A program made the position numbers and the translations under genes. This document shows, piece after piece, positions 33,267 to 42,201 of a DNA stretch of 64,000 bases; the stretch's first letter is position 1, and the number at the start of each line of letters is the position of its first letter. The stretch spans positions 1-64,000 of the forward strand of contig NZ_LQIS01000053.1 in assembly GCF_001499905.1 (NCBI RefSeq), read 5' to 3'. The stretch comes from Mycobacterium sp. GA-1285 (GTDB taxonomy: Bacteria; Actinomycetota; Actinomycetes; Mycobacteriales; Mycobacteriaceae). Under the pieces are notes generated by a model, which did not search any database, was not told the origin of the DNA, and worked only from the letters and a program-made list of their open reading frames with translations.

Positions 33267-35036
33267 TCAGCCGGGGGCCTCTTCGGGCGTCCAGGCCTGC
33301 GGCAGCGCCGGGCTTCCCGGGAACAGGAAATCGACGAATGCCTTTGCGGTGGGCTGTGGTTCGTGATTGGCCAACCCGGGCCGCTCGTTGGCCTCGATGA
33401 ACACGTAGTCCGATTTGGTGACGTCGGGCACCAGCAGGTCGATTCCGGTCACCGGGATGCCGATCGCGTGGGCCGCCTTGACCCCGACCTCACACAGATG
33501 GGGGTTCACCTTCGCCGTCACGTCGTGAATCGTGCCGCCCTGGTGCAGATTCGCGGTCCGGCGCACCCGCAGCCGCTGCCCTTCGGGCAGCACGTCGTCG
33601 AAGGACCAGCCCGCTTCGGTGACCGTCGCCTCGGTGACCGCGTCGATCGGTATGCGCGACTCGCCGCCCGTGGCCGCCGCTCGCCTGCGGCTCTGCGCCT
33701 CGATCAGCTCCCGCACGGTGTGATGGCCGGTCCCGACGACTTCGGCCGGCCTGCGCAACGCCGCGGCCACCACCTTGCCGTCGATCACCACCAGCCGGAG
33801 GTCGTCGCCGGGCGCGCACTGCTCGATCAGCACGTGCGGATGCTCCTCGCGGGCGCGGGTCAGCGCGGCCTCCAGCTCATCGGCGGATTTGATGCCGACC
33901 GTGATGCCCTTACCCTGTTCGCCGCGGGTTGGTTTGACCACGGCCTCACCGACTTCGTCGAGGAATGCGTGGTCCTTCTCGTCGAAAGTCGCCAGCCTGC
34001 CGCGCGGCACCGCGATGCCGGCCTCGGCCACCAGGCGACGGGTGAGCCGCTTGTCGTCGCAGCGCGCCATCGCCACCGCGGAGGTGTACTCCGACAACGA
34101 TTCCCGGGTGATGACGCTGCGCCCCCCGTGGGAGAGCCGCATCTCACCGGCCTCGGCGTCGAGCACTTCGACCCAGATGCCCCGGCGCATGGCCTCGTCG
34201 GCGATGATCCGCGCGTACGGGTTGAGGTCTTCGACGGTTTCGGGCGGGTGCGTGAACAGCGGTTCGTTGATCGCGTTCTTGCGCTTGACGGCCATGACGG
34301 GCACGCGCTCGAAACCGAGCTTTTCGTAGAGCGAGATGGCCGCGGCGTTGTCGTGGCTCACCGACAGGTCCATGTAGGCCCGGCCGCGCTCGCGGTAGAT
34401 CGCGGCCAGCGCCCGGGTGAGCGCGGCGCCGACACCGGGAAGACTCGTCGTCGGGTCGACCGCCAGCGTCCACAGGCTCGAACCGTTCTCCGGATCGGAG
34501 AACAGCCGCTTGTGGTCGACGCCGGTCACGGTGCCCAGCACCGACCCGTCGTCGTCACGCACAGCCACCAGGTAATCGAGCGCGTCCTGGGTCTTGTGGT
34601 TCTCCCACAACACTTCGACGGGCGCCGGCACCATGCCGCAGCGCACGTAGACGCGGTTCATCTCGTCGGCGTCGTCGGCGTTCTGCAACCCGCGGACCGA
34701 GAACCCGGTCGGCGGTTTGTCGGGATCGTGGTCCTCGGCGAACCGGAGCCGATAGGTGTGGCTCGGATCGATGAAGAGTTCGGCGGGTGCCATCGACACC
34801 AGCACGTGGGGTTCGCGGGCGTAGATGCAGATGTCACGCCGGCCGTGTCCCTCGTGCCTGAGCACTTCGGCGAGCTTTTCGGGTTCGGCGAATGTCTGGC
34901 CGAAAATCAGTCGGCCCCAACCCATCTCGATGACGACATCGTCGGCCATCGCGTCGACCAGATGCTGAGGTGACGCGTGGTGGAGACCGAGGGTGATCGC
35001 TTCGGTCTGCTCTGCGTCAGGGCCGAGCGCCGTCAT
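33267..35036 (-). CDS. ngg: N-acetylglutaminylglutamine synthetase-like protein (GNAT plus ATP-grasp)
   Basis: This 589-residue protein has a GNAT domain in the first 270 residues (SSLWTLAVDPTTSLPGVGAA, then AISLYEKLGFERVPVM). An ATP-grasp ligase domain follows (VVKPTRGEQGKGITVG, ANLHQGGTIHDVTAKVNP, DYVFIEANERPG). This fusion is the Ngg type, which joins an acetylated glutamine to glutamine on the way to N-acetylglutaminylglutamine amide (NAGGN). The ATG at 35036 overlaps the stop of the asparagine-synthase-like gene by four bases. The pair matches the two-gene NAGGN module first described in Sinorhizobium and Pseudomonas. Substrate identity here is inferred. Confidence 0.87.
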   Translation of the reverse strand: MTALGPDAEQTEAITLGLHHASPQHLVDAMADDVVIEMGWGRLIFGQTFAEPEKLAEVLRHEGHGRRDICIYAREPHVLVSMAPAELFIDPSHTYRLRFAEDHDPDKPPTGFSVRGLQNADDADEMNRVYVRCGMVPAPVEVLWENHKTQDALDYLVAVRDDDGSVLGTVTGVDHKRLFSDPENGSSLWTLAVDPTTSLPGVGAALTRALAAIYRERGRAYMDLSVSHDNAAAISLYEKLGFERVPVMAVKRKNAINEPLFTHPPETVEDLNPYARIIADEAMRRGIWVEVLDAEAGEMRLSHGGRSVITRESLSEYTSAVAMARCDDKRLTRRLVAEAGIAVPRGRLATFDEKDHAFLDEVGEAVVKPTRGEQGKGITVGIKSADELEAALTRAREEHPHVLIEQCAPGDDLRLVVIDGKVVAAALRRPAEVVGTGHHTVRELIEAQSRRRAAATGGESRIPIDAVTEATVTEAGWSFDDVLPEGQRLRVRRTANLHQGGTIHDVTAKVNPHLCEVGVKAAHAIGIPVTGIDLLVPDVTKSDYVFIEANERPGLANHEPQPTAKAFVDFLFPGSPALPQAWTPEEAPG

Positions 35037-36847
35037 GCCGCGGGCCCCGTGATGCCGTGTCGCTGCAACCACAACTCGAGCAGTGCCAGTTGCCACAGCT
35101 CGTTGCCGCGCAGCGGCGTGAGGCGGCCGTTCGGGTCGGCTAGCAACCGGTCGATCGCCGCGGGACGGAACAGGTCGCGTTCCTTGGCGGCGGGCGCGTA
35201 CAGCGCGTCGCGCACCATGTCCAGGTACGGCCCCTCCAGATGGGTGAGCGCAGGCACCGGGAAGTAGCCCTTCGGTCGGTCGATGACTTCGGACGGAATC
35301 ACCTGGCGCGCGGCCTGTTTCAGCACGCCCTTGCCTTGGTGGGCGATCTTCAGTTCGGGTGGGCAGCTGGCCGCAAGCTCGACGAGTTCGTGGTCGAGGA
35401 ACGGCACGCGACCCTCCAGACCCCACGCCATCGTCATGTTGTCGACGCGCTTGACCGGATCGTCGACGAGCATCACGGTGGTGTCGAGTCGCAAACCGCG
35501 GTCGATACCGGTCTCGGCGCCTGCCCGTGCGAAGTGCTCGGTGACGAAATCCAGACTCGGGTCGCCGTCGACGGCGAACGCCGGTGACACCAGTGCGTCG
35601 TAGCCCGCGCGGTCGCGGTCGAAGAACGCCTTGCGGTACCTGGCCACCGCTCCGTCGACCGAGGCCGCGTCCGGTCCGCCCAGCGGCGGATACCAGTGGT
35701 AGCCGGCGAACACCTCGTCGGCGCCCTGGCCGGACTGCACGACCTTGACGTGCTTGGCCACCTCCTGGCTGAGCAGATAGAACGCGACGCAGTCGTGGCT
35801 GACCATCGGTTCGCTCATGGCGTCGATCGCGCCGTCGAGCGCGGGCAGCATGCGGTCGGTGCCGATGCGGATCTGGTGATGGTCGGTGCCGAAGCGATCG
35901 GCGATGATGTCGGAGTACTTGAATTCGTCGCCGGCTACACCGCCGACCGACTCGAAGCCGATCGAGAACGTCGCCAGGCCGTGCTGACCCGCCTCGGCGA
36001 GCAGGCCGACGATCAGGCTGGAGTCGACGCCGCCGGAGAGCAGACAACCCACCGGAACGTCGGCGACGAGGCGTCGTTCGACGGCCACCCGCAACGCGTC
36101 GAGAACCGCGTCCTCCCAGTCCCGTTCGGACCAGTCGGCCCGGTCGGCCCGGCGGGTGAAGTCGGGCTCCCAGTAGGTCGTGGTCGTGCGGCGGCCGTCC
36201 GGCTCGATCGCCACCAGCGACGCCGGCGGCACCTTGGACACCCCACGCAGGATCGTGCGCGGTGCGGGCACCACCGAATGGAACGTCATGTAGTGATGTA
36301 GCGCGATCGGATCGATGCGGGTGTCCAACGATCCGTCCCTGGCGCCGGCCAGCAGCGCCGGCAGCGACGACGCGAACCGGATGCGGGCGGAATTCTCGCT
36401 CAAATAGAGCGGTTTGATGCCGAGCCGGTCCCGGCCGAGCAGGACCCGGCCGCTGTCGCGCTCGACGATCGCGAACGCGAACATGCCGAAGAGACGGTCG
36501 ACGAAACGGTCGCCCCAGTGGTGGTACGCCTTGAGCAGCACCTCGGTGTCGCTGTGCGAGAAGAACCTATAGCCCTGCTCGCTCAGCTCGCGGCGTAACT
36601 GCTTGTAGTTGTAGATGCAGCCGTTCCACGCGATCGCCAACCCCAGTTCGGAGTCGAGCATGGGCTGGCCGCCCGCTTCGGACAAGTCGATGATCTTCAG
36701 GCGACGGTGACCGAGCGCGACCCTGCCCTGAGACCACGCGCCCGCCGAGTCCGGACCCCTGGGTGACATCGCCTCGGCCATCGCCGAGACAGCTGCAATA
36801 TCAGGTACCCGGCCGTCGAGACGCACCTCGCCGGTGGCTCCACACAC
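35033..36847 (-). CDS. asnO: Asparagine-synthase-like amidotransferase of the NAGGN module
   Basis: This 604-residue protein has an N-terminal class II glutaminase domain with Cys2 as nucleophile (MCGATGEVR). A C-terminal synthetase domain has the PP-loop SGGVDSSLIVG near residue 270. In NAGGN clusters the homologue (asnO) converts the dipeptide to its amide. It begins with GTG and is preceded by TAAAGT seven bases upstream, indicating a leaderless start. The partner ngg gene follows immediately in a coupled operon. A conventional AsnB role is possible in principle, but the ngg neighbour argues for NAGGN. Confidence 0.87.
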   Translation of the reverse strand: MCGATGEVRLDGRVPDIAAVSAMAEAMSPRGPDSAGAWSQGRVALGHRRLKIIDLSEAGGQPMLDSELGLAIAWNGCIYNYKQLRRELSEQGYRFFSHSDTEVLLKAYHHWGDRFVDRLFGMFAFAIVERDSGRVLLGRDRLGIKPLYLSENSARIRFASSLPALLAGARDGSLDTRIDPIALHHYMTFHSVVPAPRTILRGVSKVPPASLVAIEPDGRRTTTTYWEPDFTRRADRADWSERDWEDAVLDALRVAVERRLVADVPVGCLLSGGVDSSLIVGLLAEAGQHGLATFSIGFESVGGVAGDEFKYSDIIADRFGTDHHQIRIGTDRMLPALDGAIDAMSEPMVSHDCVAFYLLSQEVAKHVKVVQSGQGADEVFAGYHWYPPLGGPDAASVDGAVARYRKAFFDRDRAGYDALVSPAFAVDGDPSLDFVTEHFARAGAETGIDRGLRLDTTVMLVDDPVKRVDNMTMAWGLEGRVPFLDHELVELAASCPPELKIAHQGKGVLKQAARQVIPSEVIDRPKGYFPVPALTHLEGPYLDMVRDALYAPAAKERDLFRPAAIDRLLADPNGRLTPLRGNELWQLALLELWLQRHGITGPAA

Positions 36848-36854
36848 GCCCTCG

Positions 36855-36860
36855 ACTTTA
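36855..36860 (-). promoter_or_regulatory. -10 box, leaderless promoter of the NAGGN operon
   Basis: Read leftwards, TAAAGT is followed by seven bases and then the GTG start at 36847. The transcription start should fall at or one base before the start codon. Confidence 0.5.
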
Positions 36861-36921
36861 CCCCGGTTGACGTCCGCGAAACCTGTTACTGGTGTGACCT
36901 GGGTCTAATCGGCGCTGGTCG

Positions 36922-36969
36922 CGCCGCAAAAGCGGCGTGGCCGGTCCCCGTGTGGGCTACCTGTAGCCC
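36922..36969 (-). terminator. Two small hairpins after the permease gene
   Basis: CGCCGC-AAAA-GCGGCG at 36922-36937 and GGGCTA-CCTG-TAGCCC at 36954-36969 are perfect 6-bp stems with 4-base loops. They follow the stop of the leftward permease gene and probably end its transcript ahead of the NAGGN operon. Confidence 0.5.
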
Positions 36970-36979
36970 GCCGATCTGC

Positions 36980-38524
36980 TCACTCGGTGTGGCCCTTGAG
37001 GATCTCGTCCTCGATGGTGCCGCCGAGTCCCTCGGCCCCCGGGTCGTAGCCGTGCAGGCCCCCGGTTACGGCGTACTCCTCTTCCGGCGACAGCACCAGG
37101 CGGTGCCTGCCGTAGAAGCCGAACACCAGCAGCCCCAAGACGTAGAAGACGACGATCGCGATGACCGCGGGCCGGTAGTCGGGGTTGACGAGCACGCCGA
37201 CGAACGTCACCGCCGCGATGACCAGAGCGACGACCGCACCCCAGTTGCCGGTCGGGCTCACCCACGGTCGCCGCGCGTTGGGGAACTTGCGGCGCAGCAG
37301 GATGAACGAGATCATCTGCAACCCGTACGCCAGCACCGCACCCCACACCGCGATGTTGAGGACCACCGCTCCGGCGCCCTGGTTGTAGTTGACGATGAGC
37401 AGCGCCACGAATCCGATGACCGCGCCCGCCAGCAGCGCGACGTACGGCGTCTGCCGAGAACCGGTCAGCGACAACGTCTTCGGGTAGTAGCCGGCCCGGC
37501 TCAGCGAGTACATGTTGCGGCCGTAGGCGTACATGATGCCCTGCAGGCTGGCCAACAGGCCGATCAACGCGAACGCCGACAACACCGCGGCGAGGTTGCC
37601 AGGCAGAAAGGCCCGGAAGCCGTCGAGCAGCGGTTCGTCCGAAGTGCCCAGTGCCTCGGACCCGGTCACCGCCGGGTTGAGGAAAAACACGATCGCACCG
37701 CAACCGATCAGCGAAAGCAGTCCCCAGATACCGGCGCGGGGAATGTCGCGGGCCGGGTCGTGCGCTTCCTCGGCCGCCAGTGGAAGTTCCTCGATGCCCA
37801 GGAAGAACCACATCGCGAAAGGCATCGCGTACAGGATCGCGACCCAGCCGAACGGCAGGAACGTCGAGGAACCCGCGGCGGCCGGATCCGGCGCGATGTC
37901 GAAGAGCTTGCTGAAGTCGACGGCGCCGTTCGCGACGGCCAGGATGCCGAACAACACCAGGATCCCGATCGAGATGATCGCGACGACGAGGGCGAACTTG
38001 AACGAGATCTCCGCGCCCCACGAGTTCAGCCCGACGAAAATCGCGTACAGGATGATCCACCACACCCACATCGGCAGGGAGAGGTTGAACAGGTCGGTCG
38101 TGACGGCGTTGGCGTAGGAGGCCGAGAAGTAGACGATCACCGCGGTGGTGAACACGTACTCGATGGTCTCGGCGAACCCGGTGACGAAGCCGCCCCACGG
38201 TCCCATCGCGGCGCGGGCGAACGAGTAGGCACCGCCGGTATGGGGCATGGCCGCCGACATCTCCCCGATCGAGAAGAGCATGCCGAAGTACATGATCACG
38301 ATGACGGCGGAGGCGATGGCCAAGCCGCCCCATCCGGCGGCGCCGATGCCGAAGTTCCAGCCGGAGAAGTCGCCGGAGATGACCGCTGCGACGCCGATTC
38401 CCCACAGGCCCCAGAAGCCGGCGGTGCGTTTGAGTTGCCGCTTCTCGAAGTAGCCGTCGCCCGCTTGGCTGTAGGTGACTCCACCCGAGCTCTTCATCTG
38501 GTCCTGTGCCATTTCTCGGGCCAC
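36980..38524 (-). CDS. Ethanolamine-permease-like APC transporter
   Basis: This 514-residue APC-superfamily permease has about 12 membrane helices. The first helix has WGIGVAAVISGDFSGWNFG, followed by GEMSAAMPHTGGAYSFARAA and a cytosolic GIEELPLAAEEAHDPARDIP loop. This layout is that of the ethanolamine permease group (Eat). It starts with GTG at 38524 after AAGGAG, eight bases upstream. An ATG at 38512 is an alternative. It is divergent from glnA4. In Streptomyces, GlnA4 is a gamma-glutamylethanolamide synthetase, so import of ethanolamine or a related amine fits the locus. Confidence 0.85.
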   Translation of the reverse strand: MAREMAQDQMKSSGGVTYSQAGDGYFEKRQLKRTAGFWGLWGIGVAAVISGDFSGWNFGIGAAGWGGLAIASAVIVIMYFGMLFSIGEMSAAMPHTGGAYSFARAAMGPWGGFVTGFAETIEYVFTTAVIVYFSASYANAVTTDLFNLSLPMWVWWIILYAIFVGLNSWGAEISFKFALVVAIISIGILVLFGILAVANGAVDFSKLFDIAPDPAAAGSSTFLPFGWVAILYAMPFAMWFFLGIEELPLAAEEAHDPARDIPRAGIWGLLSLIGCGAIVFFLNPAVTGSEALGTSDEPLLDGFRAFLPGNLAAVLSAFALIGLLASLQGIMYAYGRNMYSLSRAGYYPKTLSLTGSRQTPYVALLAGAVIGFVALLIVNYNQGAGAVVLNIAVWGAVLAYGLQMISFILLRRKFPNARRPWVSPTGNWGAVVALVIAAVTFVGVLVNPDYRPAVIAIVVFYVLGLLVFGFYGRHRLVLSPEEEYAVTGGLHGYDPGAEGLGGTIEDEILKGHTE

Positions 38525-38700
38525 CGATTCGGCTCCTTCTTGCGGTTACGAGGCATAGGGAGAATAAACTTGCAAAGGTCTGGTGTCCTACCTTTGGAAG
38601 TGACATTTCTGTAAAAGACTTGGGCGAACGCCGGAGCGAGCCACATCCAATGGTTGACTACCCGCAATCTCGCGCTGTCGAAGGAAAGGCCCCACCACGG

Positions 38701-40080
38701 ATGAGCGTCACATCGGGCATGTTGTCGCAGGCCGATCTCGAGCGCATGGTCGCCGACGGCGAGATCGACACGGTGATCGTCGCGTTCTGCGATATGCAGG
38801 GCAGGCTCACCGGGAAGCGGGTGTCGGCCCGGCTGTTCGTCGAGGAGGTCGCCGAGCACGGCGCGGAATGCTGCAACTATCTGCTGGCGGTCGACGTCGA
38901 CATGAACACCGTCGCCGGGTACTCGATGTCGAGTTGGGACACCGGCTACGGCGACATGGTGATGACGCCGGACTTCTCGACGCTGCGGCTGATTCCGTGG
39001 CTGCCGGGCACCGCGATGGTGATGGCCGACCTGGAATGGCACGACGGCAGCCCGGTCGAGCAGGCCCCGAGAAGCATCCTCAACCGGCAGATCGATCGGC
39101 TCGCCGAACGCGGTCTGGTGCCCTATGTCGGGACCGAACTCGAGTTCATGGTGTTCGACGACGGCTTCCGCGAGGCGTGGGCCAAGGGCTACCGCGGATT
39201 GACCCCGGCCTCGGATTACAACGTCGACTACGCGATGCTCGGCTCGACCCGGATGGAGCCGCTGCTGCGCGACATTCGGCTCGGCATGACCGGTGCGGGC
39301 ATGTACTGCGAGGGCGTGAAGGGGGAATGCAATCTCGGCCAGCAGGAGATCGCGTTCCGCTTCGACCATGCCCGGGTCACCTGTGACAACCATACGATCT
39401 ACAAGAACGGCGCCAAGGAGATCGCCGACCAGCACGGCAAGAGCCTGACGTTCATGGCGAAATTCGATGAGCGCGAAGGAAACAGCTGCCATGTGCACAT
39501 CTCGCTGCGAGGCGACGACGGCAGTTCAGATGGTTCAGCGGTGTTCGCCGACGAGACCGATCCGCTCGGGATGTCGCCGATGTTCCGCAGCTTCGTGGCC
39601 GGGCAGCTGGCCACTCTGCGGGAGATGACGTTGTTCTACGCGCCGAACATCAACTCCTACAAGCGGTTCGTCGACGGCAGTTTCGCTCCGACCGCGATCG
39701 CGTGGGGTCTGGACAACCGGACCTGCGCGCTGCGCGTCGTAGGCCACGGCCACGGCATGCGGGTGGAGAACCGGGCCCCGGGCGGTGACGTCAACCAGTA
39801 CCTCGCGGTCTCGGCGTTGATCGCCGGCGGGCTGTACGGCATCGAACACGAACTCGAGTTGTCCGAACCGATGGAGGGTAATGCGTACACCAGTGGCGTC
39901 GAACGGCTTCCGACCACGCTCACCGAGGCCGCGGCGCTGTTCGAGAAGTCCGAGGTGGCGCGCACCGCGTTCGGCGACGAGGTGGTCGAGCACTACCTCA
40001 ACAACGCCCGCGTCGAGCTGGCCGCGTTCAACGCGGCCGTCACGGACTGGGAGAGGATTCGCGGCTTTGAGCGGCTCTAG
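38701..40080 (+). CDS. glnA4: Glutamine-synthetase-like gamma-glutamyl-amine ligase (GlnA4 type)
   Basis: This 459-residue protein belongs to the glutamine synthetase superfamily. The N-terminal beta-grasp domain has VIVAFCDMQGRLTGKR. The catalytic domain has VKGECNLGQQEIAFRF, NGAKEIADQHGKSLTFMAK, NSCHVHISL and NINSYKRF. It corresponds to Rv2860c (glnA4). True glutamine synthetase is probably not its role, because the locus has a permease, a gamma-glutamyl hydrolase-like gene and an aldehyde dehydrogenase. The Streptomyces homologue ligates glutamate to ethanolamine. The ATG at 38701 is preferred, with ATG at 38650 as an alternative. Confidence 0.88.
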   Translation: MSVTSGMLSQADLERMVADGEIDTVIVAFCDMQGRLTGKRVSARLFVEEVAEHGAECCNYLLAVDVDMNTVAGYSMSSWDTGYGDMVMTPDFSTLRLIPWLPGTAMVMADLEWHDGSPVEQAPRSILNRQIDRLAERGLVPYVGTELEFMVFDDGFREAWAKGYRGLTPASDYNVDYAMLGSTRMEPLLRDIRLGMTGAGMYCEGVKGECNLGQQEIAFRFDHARVTCDNHTIYKNGAKEIADQHGKSLTFMAKFDEREGNSCHVHISLRGDDGSSDGSAVFADETDPLGMSPMFRSFVAGQLATLREMTLFYAPNINSYKRFVDGSFAPTAIAWGLDNRTCALRVVGHGHGMRVENRAPGGDVNQYLAVSALIAGGLYGIEHELELSEPMEGNAYTSGVERLPTTLTEAAALFEKSEVARTAFGDEVVEHYLNNARVELAAFNAAVTDWERIRGFERL

Positions 40081-40840
40081 TGTTTCCGCTGGCGGAAAGC
40101 ACCGCAGGCCCGTACTCGGGTTGACCACCTACCTGCAGCAGGCACGGACCGGGGTATGGGACGTGCGGGCGGGCTTTCTGCCGGCGATCTACTTCGAGGG
40201 TGTCGAGCTGGCAGGCGGGATCTCGGTTCTGCTTCCGCCGCAGCCCGTCGACGACCACATCGCCGACCGGGTGCTCGACGGACTCGACGGCGTCGTCTTC
40301 ACCGGCGGGCGCGACGTCGTGCCCGCCCACTACGGCCAGGAACCACACCCGGCGACCGACGCCGACATCGAGGACGACCGGCGCCGAGACCAGTTCGAGT
40401 TCGCGTTGGTGCGCGGCGCGATGCGGCGCGGCATGCCGGTGTTGGGCATCTGCCGCGGCGCCCAGGTGCTCAATGTCGCGCTGGGCGGCACACTGCACCA
40501 GCACCTGCCCGACGTCATCGGACACACCCGCCATCAGCGGGGCAACGCGGTGTTCACCACGTCGGCGGTCCGCACGGTGCCGGGCACCCGGCTTGCCGAG
40601 CTCATCGGCGAGTCGTCGGACGCGCAGTGCTACCACCATCAGGCCATCGACCGATTGGGCGACGGCCTGGTGATCAGCGCCCAGGACGACGACGGCGTCA
40701 TCGAAGCGGTCGAGCGACCAGGTGACGACTTCGTGTTGGCCGTGCAGTGGCATCCCGAGGAGCGCCTCGACGACCTGCGGCTGTTCGCCGCCGTCGTCGA
40801 AGCGGCGGATGCATACGCAAGAGAAAGGGCGAACGCTTGA
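40067..40840 (+). CDS. Class I glutamine-amidotransferase-like gamma-glutamyl hydrolase (PuuD type)
   Basis: This protein of about 257 residues has VVFTGGRDVVPAHYG, LGICRGAQVLNVALGG with the nucleophile Cys, and VQWHPEE with the His-Glu pair. It is the peptidase C26 or PuuD-like class, which splits gamma-glutamyl amines and matches Rv2859c by position. The likely start is TTG at 40067, overlapping the glnA4 end, with GAGAGG 10 bases upstream, but this is uncertain. Its stop overlaps the aldehyde dehydrogenase start. It should release glutamate after oxidation of the glutamylated amine, by analogy to the puu pathway. Confidence 0.83.
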   Translation: MSGSSVSAGGKHRRPVLGLTTYLQQARTGVWDVRAGFLPAIYFEGVELAGGISVLLPPQPVDDHIADRVLDGLDGVVFTGGRDVVPAHYGQEPHPATDADIEDDRRRDQFEFALVRGAMRRGMPVLGICRGAQVLNVALGGTLHQHLPDVIGHTRHQRGNAVFTTSAVRTVPGTRLAELIGESSDAQCYHHQAIDRLGDGLVISAQDDDGVIEAVERPGDDFVLAVQWHPEERLDDLRLFAAVVEAADAYARERANA

Positions 40841-42201
40841 GCACATCTGAGGTGATCAACCCGGCGACCGAGGAGCTGCTGCGCACCGTCGAGCAGACCG
40901 ACGAGGCCGCGGTCGATGACGCGGTGGCCCGGGCGCAAGCGGCACAACGCGACTGGGTGCGGCAGGCGCCCGCCGAACGGGCGGCGGCGCTGCGCGCGTT
41001 CGCGGCGACGGTCGATGCGCACATCGACGAGTTGGCGGCGCTCGAAGTCGCCAACTCCGGGCACCCCATCGGTAACGCCGAGTGGGAGGCCGGCCACGTC
41101 CGCGACGTGCTGCAGTTCTACGCCGCCGCCCCGGAACGCCTGTCCGGCAAGCAGATTCCGGTCGCGGGCGGCATCGACGTGACCTTCAACGAGCCGCTCG
41201 GGGTGGTCGGCGTGATCACGCCGTGGAACTTCCCGATGACGATCGCCTCGTGGGGTTTCGCGCCCGCGCTCGCGGCGGGCAACGCGGTGCTGATCAAACC
41301 CGCGGAGTGGACGCCGCTCACCACGATCCGGCTGGGGGAGTTGGCCGTTGAGGCGGGGATCCCCGCCGATCTGTTCTGTGTGCTGCCCGGTAAGGGTTCG
41401 GTGGTCGGCGAACGGTTCGTCTCGCACCCCGACGTGCGCAAGGTCGTGTTCACCGGCTCCACCGAGGTCGGGACCCGGGTCATGGCGGGTGCGGCCAAAC
41501 AGGTGAAACGCGTGACCCTCGAACTGGGCGGCAAGAGCGCCAACATCGTCTTCGACGACTGCGATCTGGAGCAGGCGGCGGCCACCGCGCCGTACGGGGT
41601 GTTCGACAACGCGGGACAGGACTGTTGTGCGCGTAGCCGAATCCTGGTGCATCGCAACGTGTACGACCGCTTCATGGAATTGTTCGAGCCCGCTGTCAAG
41701 GGCGTCGTGGTCGGTGATCCGCGCGCCAAGGACACCGAGATGGGCCCGCTGGTGTCCAAGGCGCACTGGAACTCAGTTGCGTCCTTCGTGCCCGACGATG
41801 CGCCCGTCGCCTTCCGCGGCTCGACTCCCTCGGCGCCCGGGTACTGGTTCCCGCCAACGGTGTTGACGCCCCAGCGCACCGACCGTGCCGTGCGCGAGGA
41901 GATCTTCGGCCCGGTGGTCACCGTGCTGCCGTTCGACGACGAGGCCGACGCGATCGCGCTCGCCAACGACACCCCGTATGGGTTGTCCGGGTCGATCTGG
42001 ACCGAGAACCTGTCGCGGGCGGTGCGCGTGTCGCGGGCGGTGGAAGCGGGCAACCTGTCGGTCAATTCGCATTCCTCGGTGCGGTACAACACGCCGTTCG
42101 GTGGCTTCAAACAGTCCGGCCTCGGACGCGAACTCGGCCCGGACGCGCCGCTGTCGTTCACCGAGACCAAGAACGTGTTCATTGCCGTGCAGGAGGCCTG
42201 A
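40837..42201 (+). CDS. aldC: Aldehyde dehydrogenase (AldC-type)
   Basis: This 454-residue NAD(P)-dependent aldehyde dehydrogenase has VITPWNFPM, VVFTGSTEVG, LELGGKS with catalytic Glu229, and AGQDCCARS with catalytic Cys263. It starts with TTG in a TTGA overlap with the amidotransferase gene, and GAGAAAGGG lies seven to eight bases upstream. By position it is Rv2858c (aldC). In the ethanolamine or polyamine route it would oxidise the gamma-glutamyl-aminoaldehyde. One base overlaps with the following SDR gene. Confidence 0.92.
   Translation: MSTSEVINPATEELLRTVEQTDEAAVDDAVARAQAAQRDWVRQAPAERAAALRAFAATVDAHIDELAALEVANSGHPIGNAEWEAGHVRDVLQFYAAAPERLSGKQIPVAGGIDVTFNEPLGVVGVITPWNFPMTIASWGFAPALAAGNAVLIKPAEWTPLTTIRLGELAVEAGIPADLFCVLPGKGSVVGERFVSHPDVRKVVFTGSTEVGTRVMAGAAKQVKRVTLELGGKSANIVFDDCDLEQAAATAPYGVFDNAGQDCCARSRILVHRNVYDRFMELFEPAVKGVVVGDPRAKDTEMGPLVSKAHWNSVASFVPDDAPVAFRGSTPSAPGYWFPPTVLTPQRTDRAVREEIFGPVVTVLPFDDEADAIALANDTPYGLSGSIWTENLSRAVRVSRAVEAGNLSVNSHSSVRYNTPFGGFKQSGLGRELGPDAPLSFTETKNVFIAVQEA

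Noticed and set aside
33363..34973. Long plus-strand open frame antisense to ngg
   Set aside because: It has no recognisable domain, and the minus strand has GNAT and ATP-grasp motifs.
35037..36047. Upstream extension of ngg into the asnO gene
   Set aside because: The extension is an alternative frame of asnO. The ATG at 35036 overlapping the asnO stop is the typical coupled start.
36950..38614. Long plus-strand open frame antisense to the permease
   Set aside because: The translation is a charged low-complexity string, whereas the minus strand encodes a clean 12-helix APC permease.
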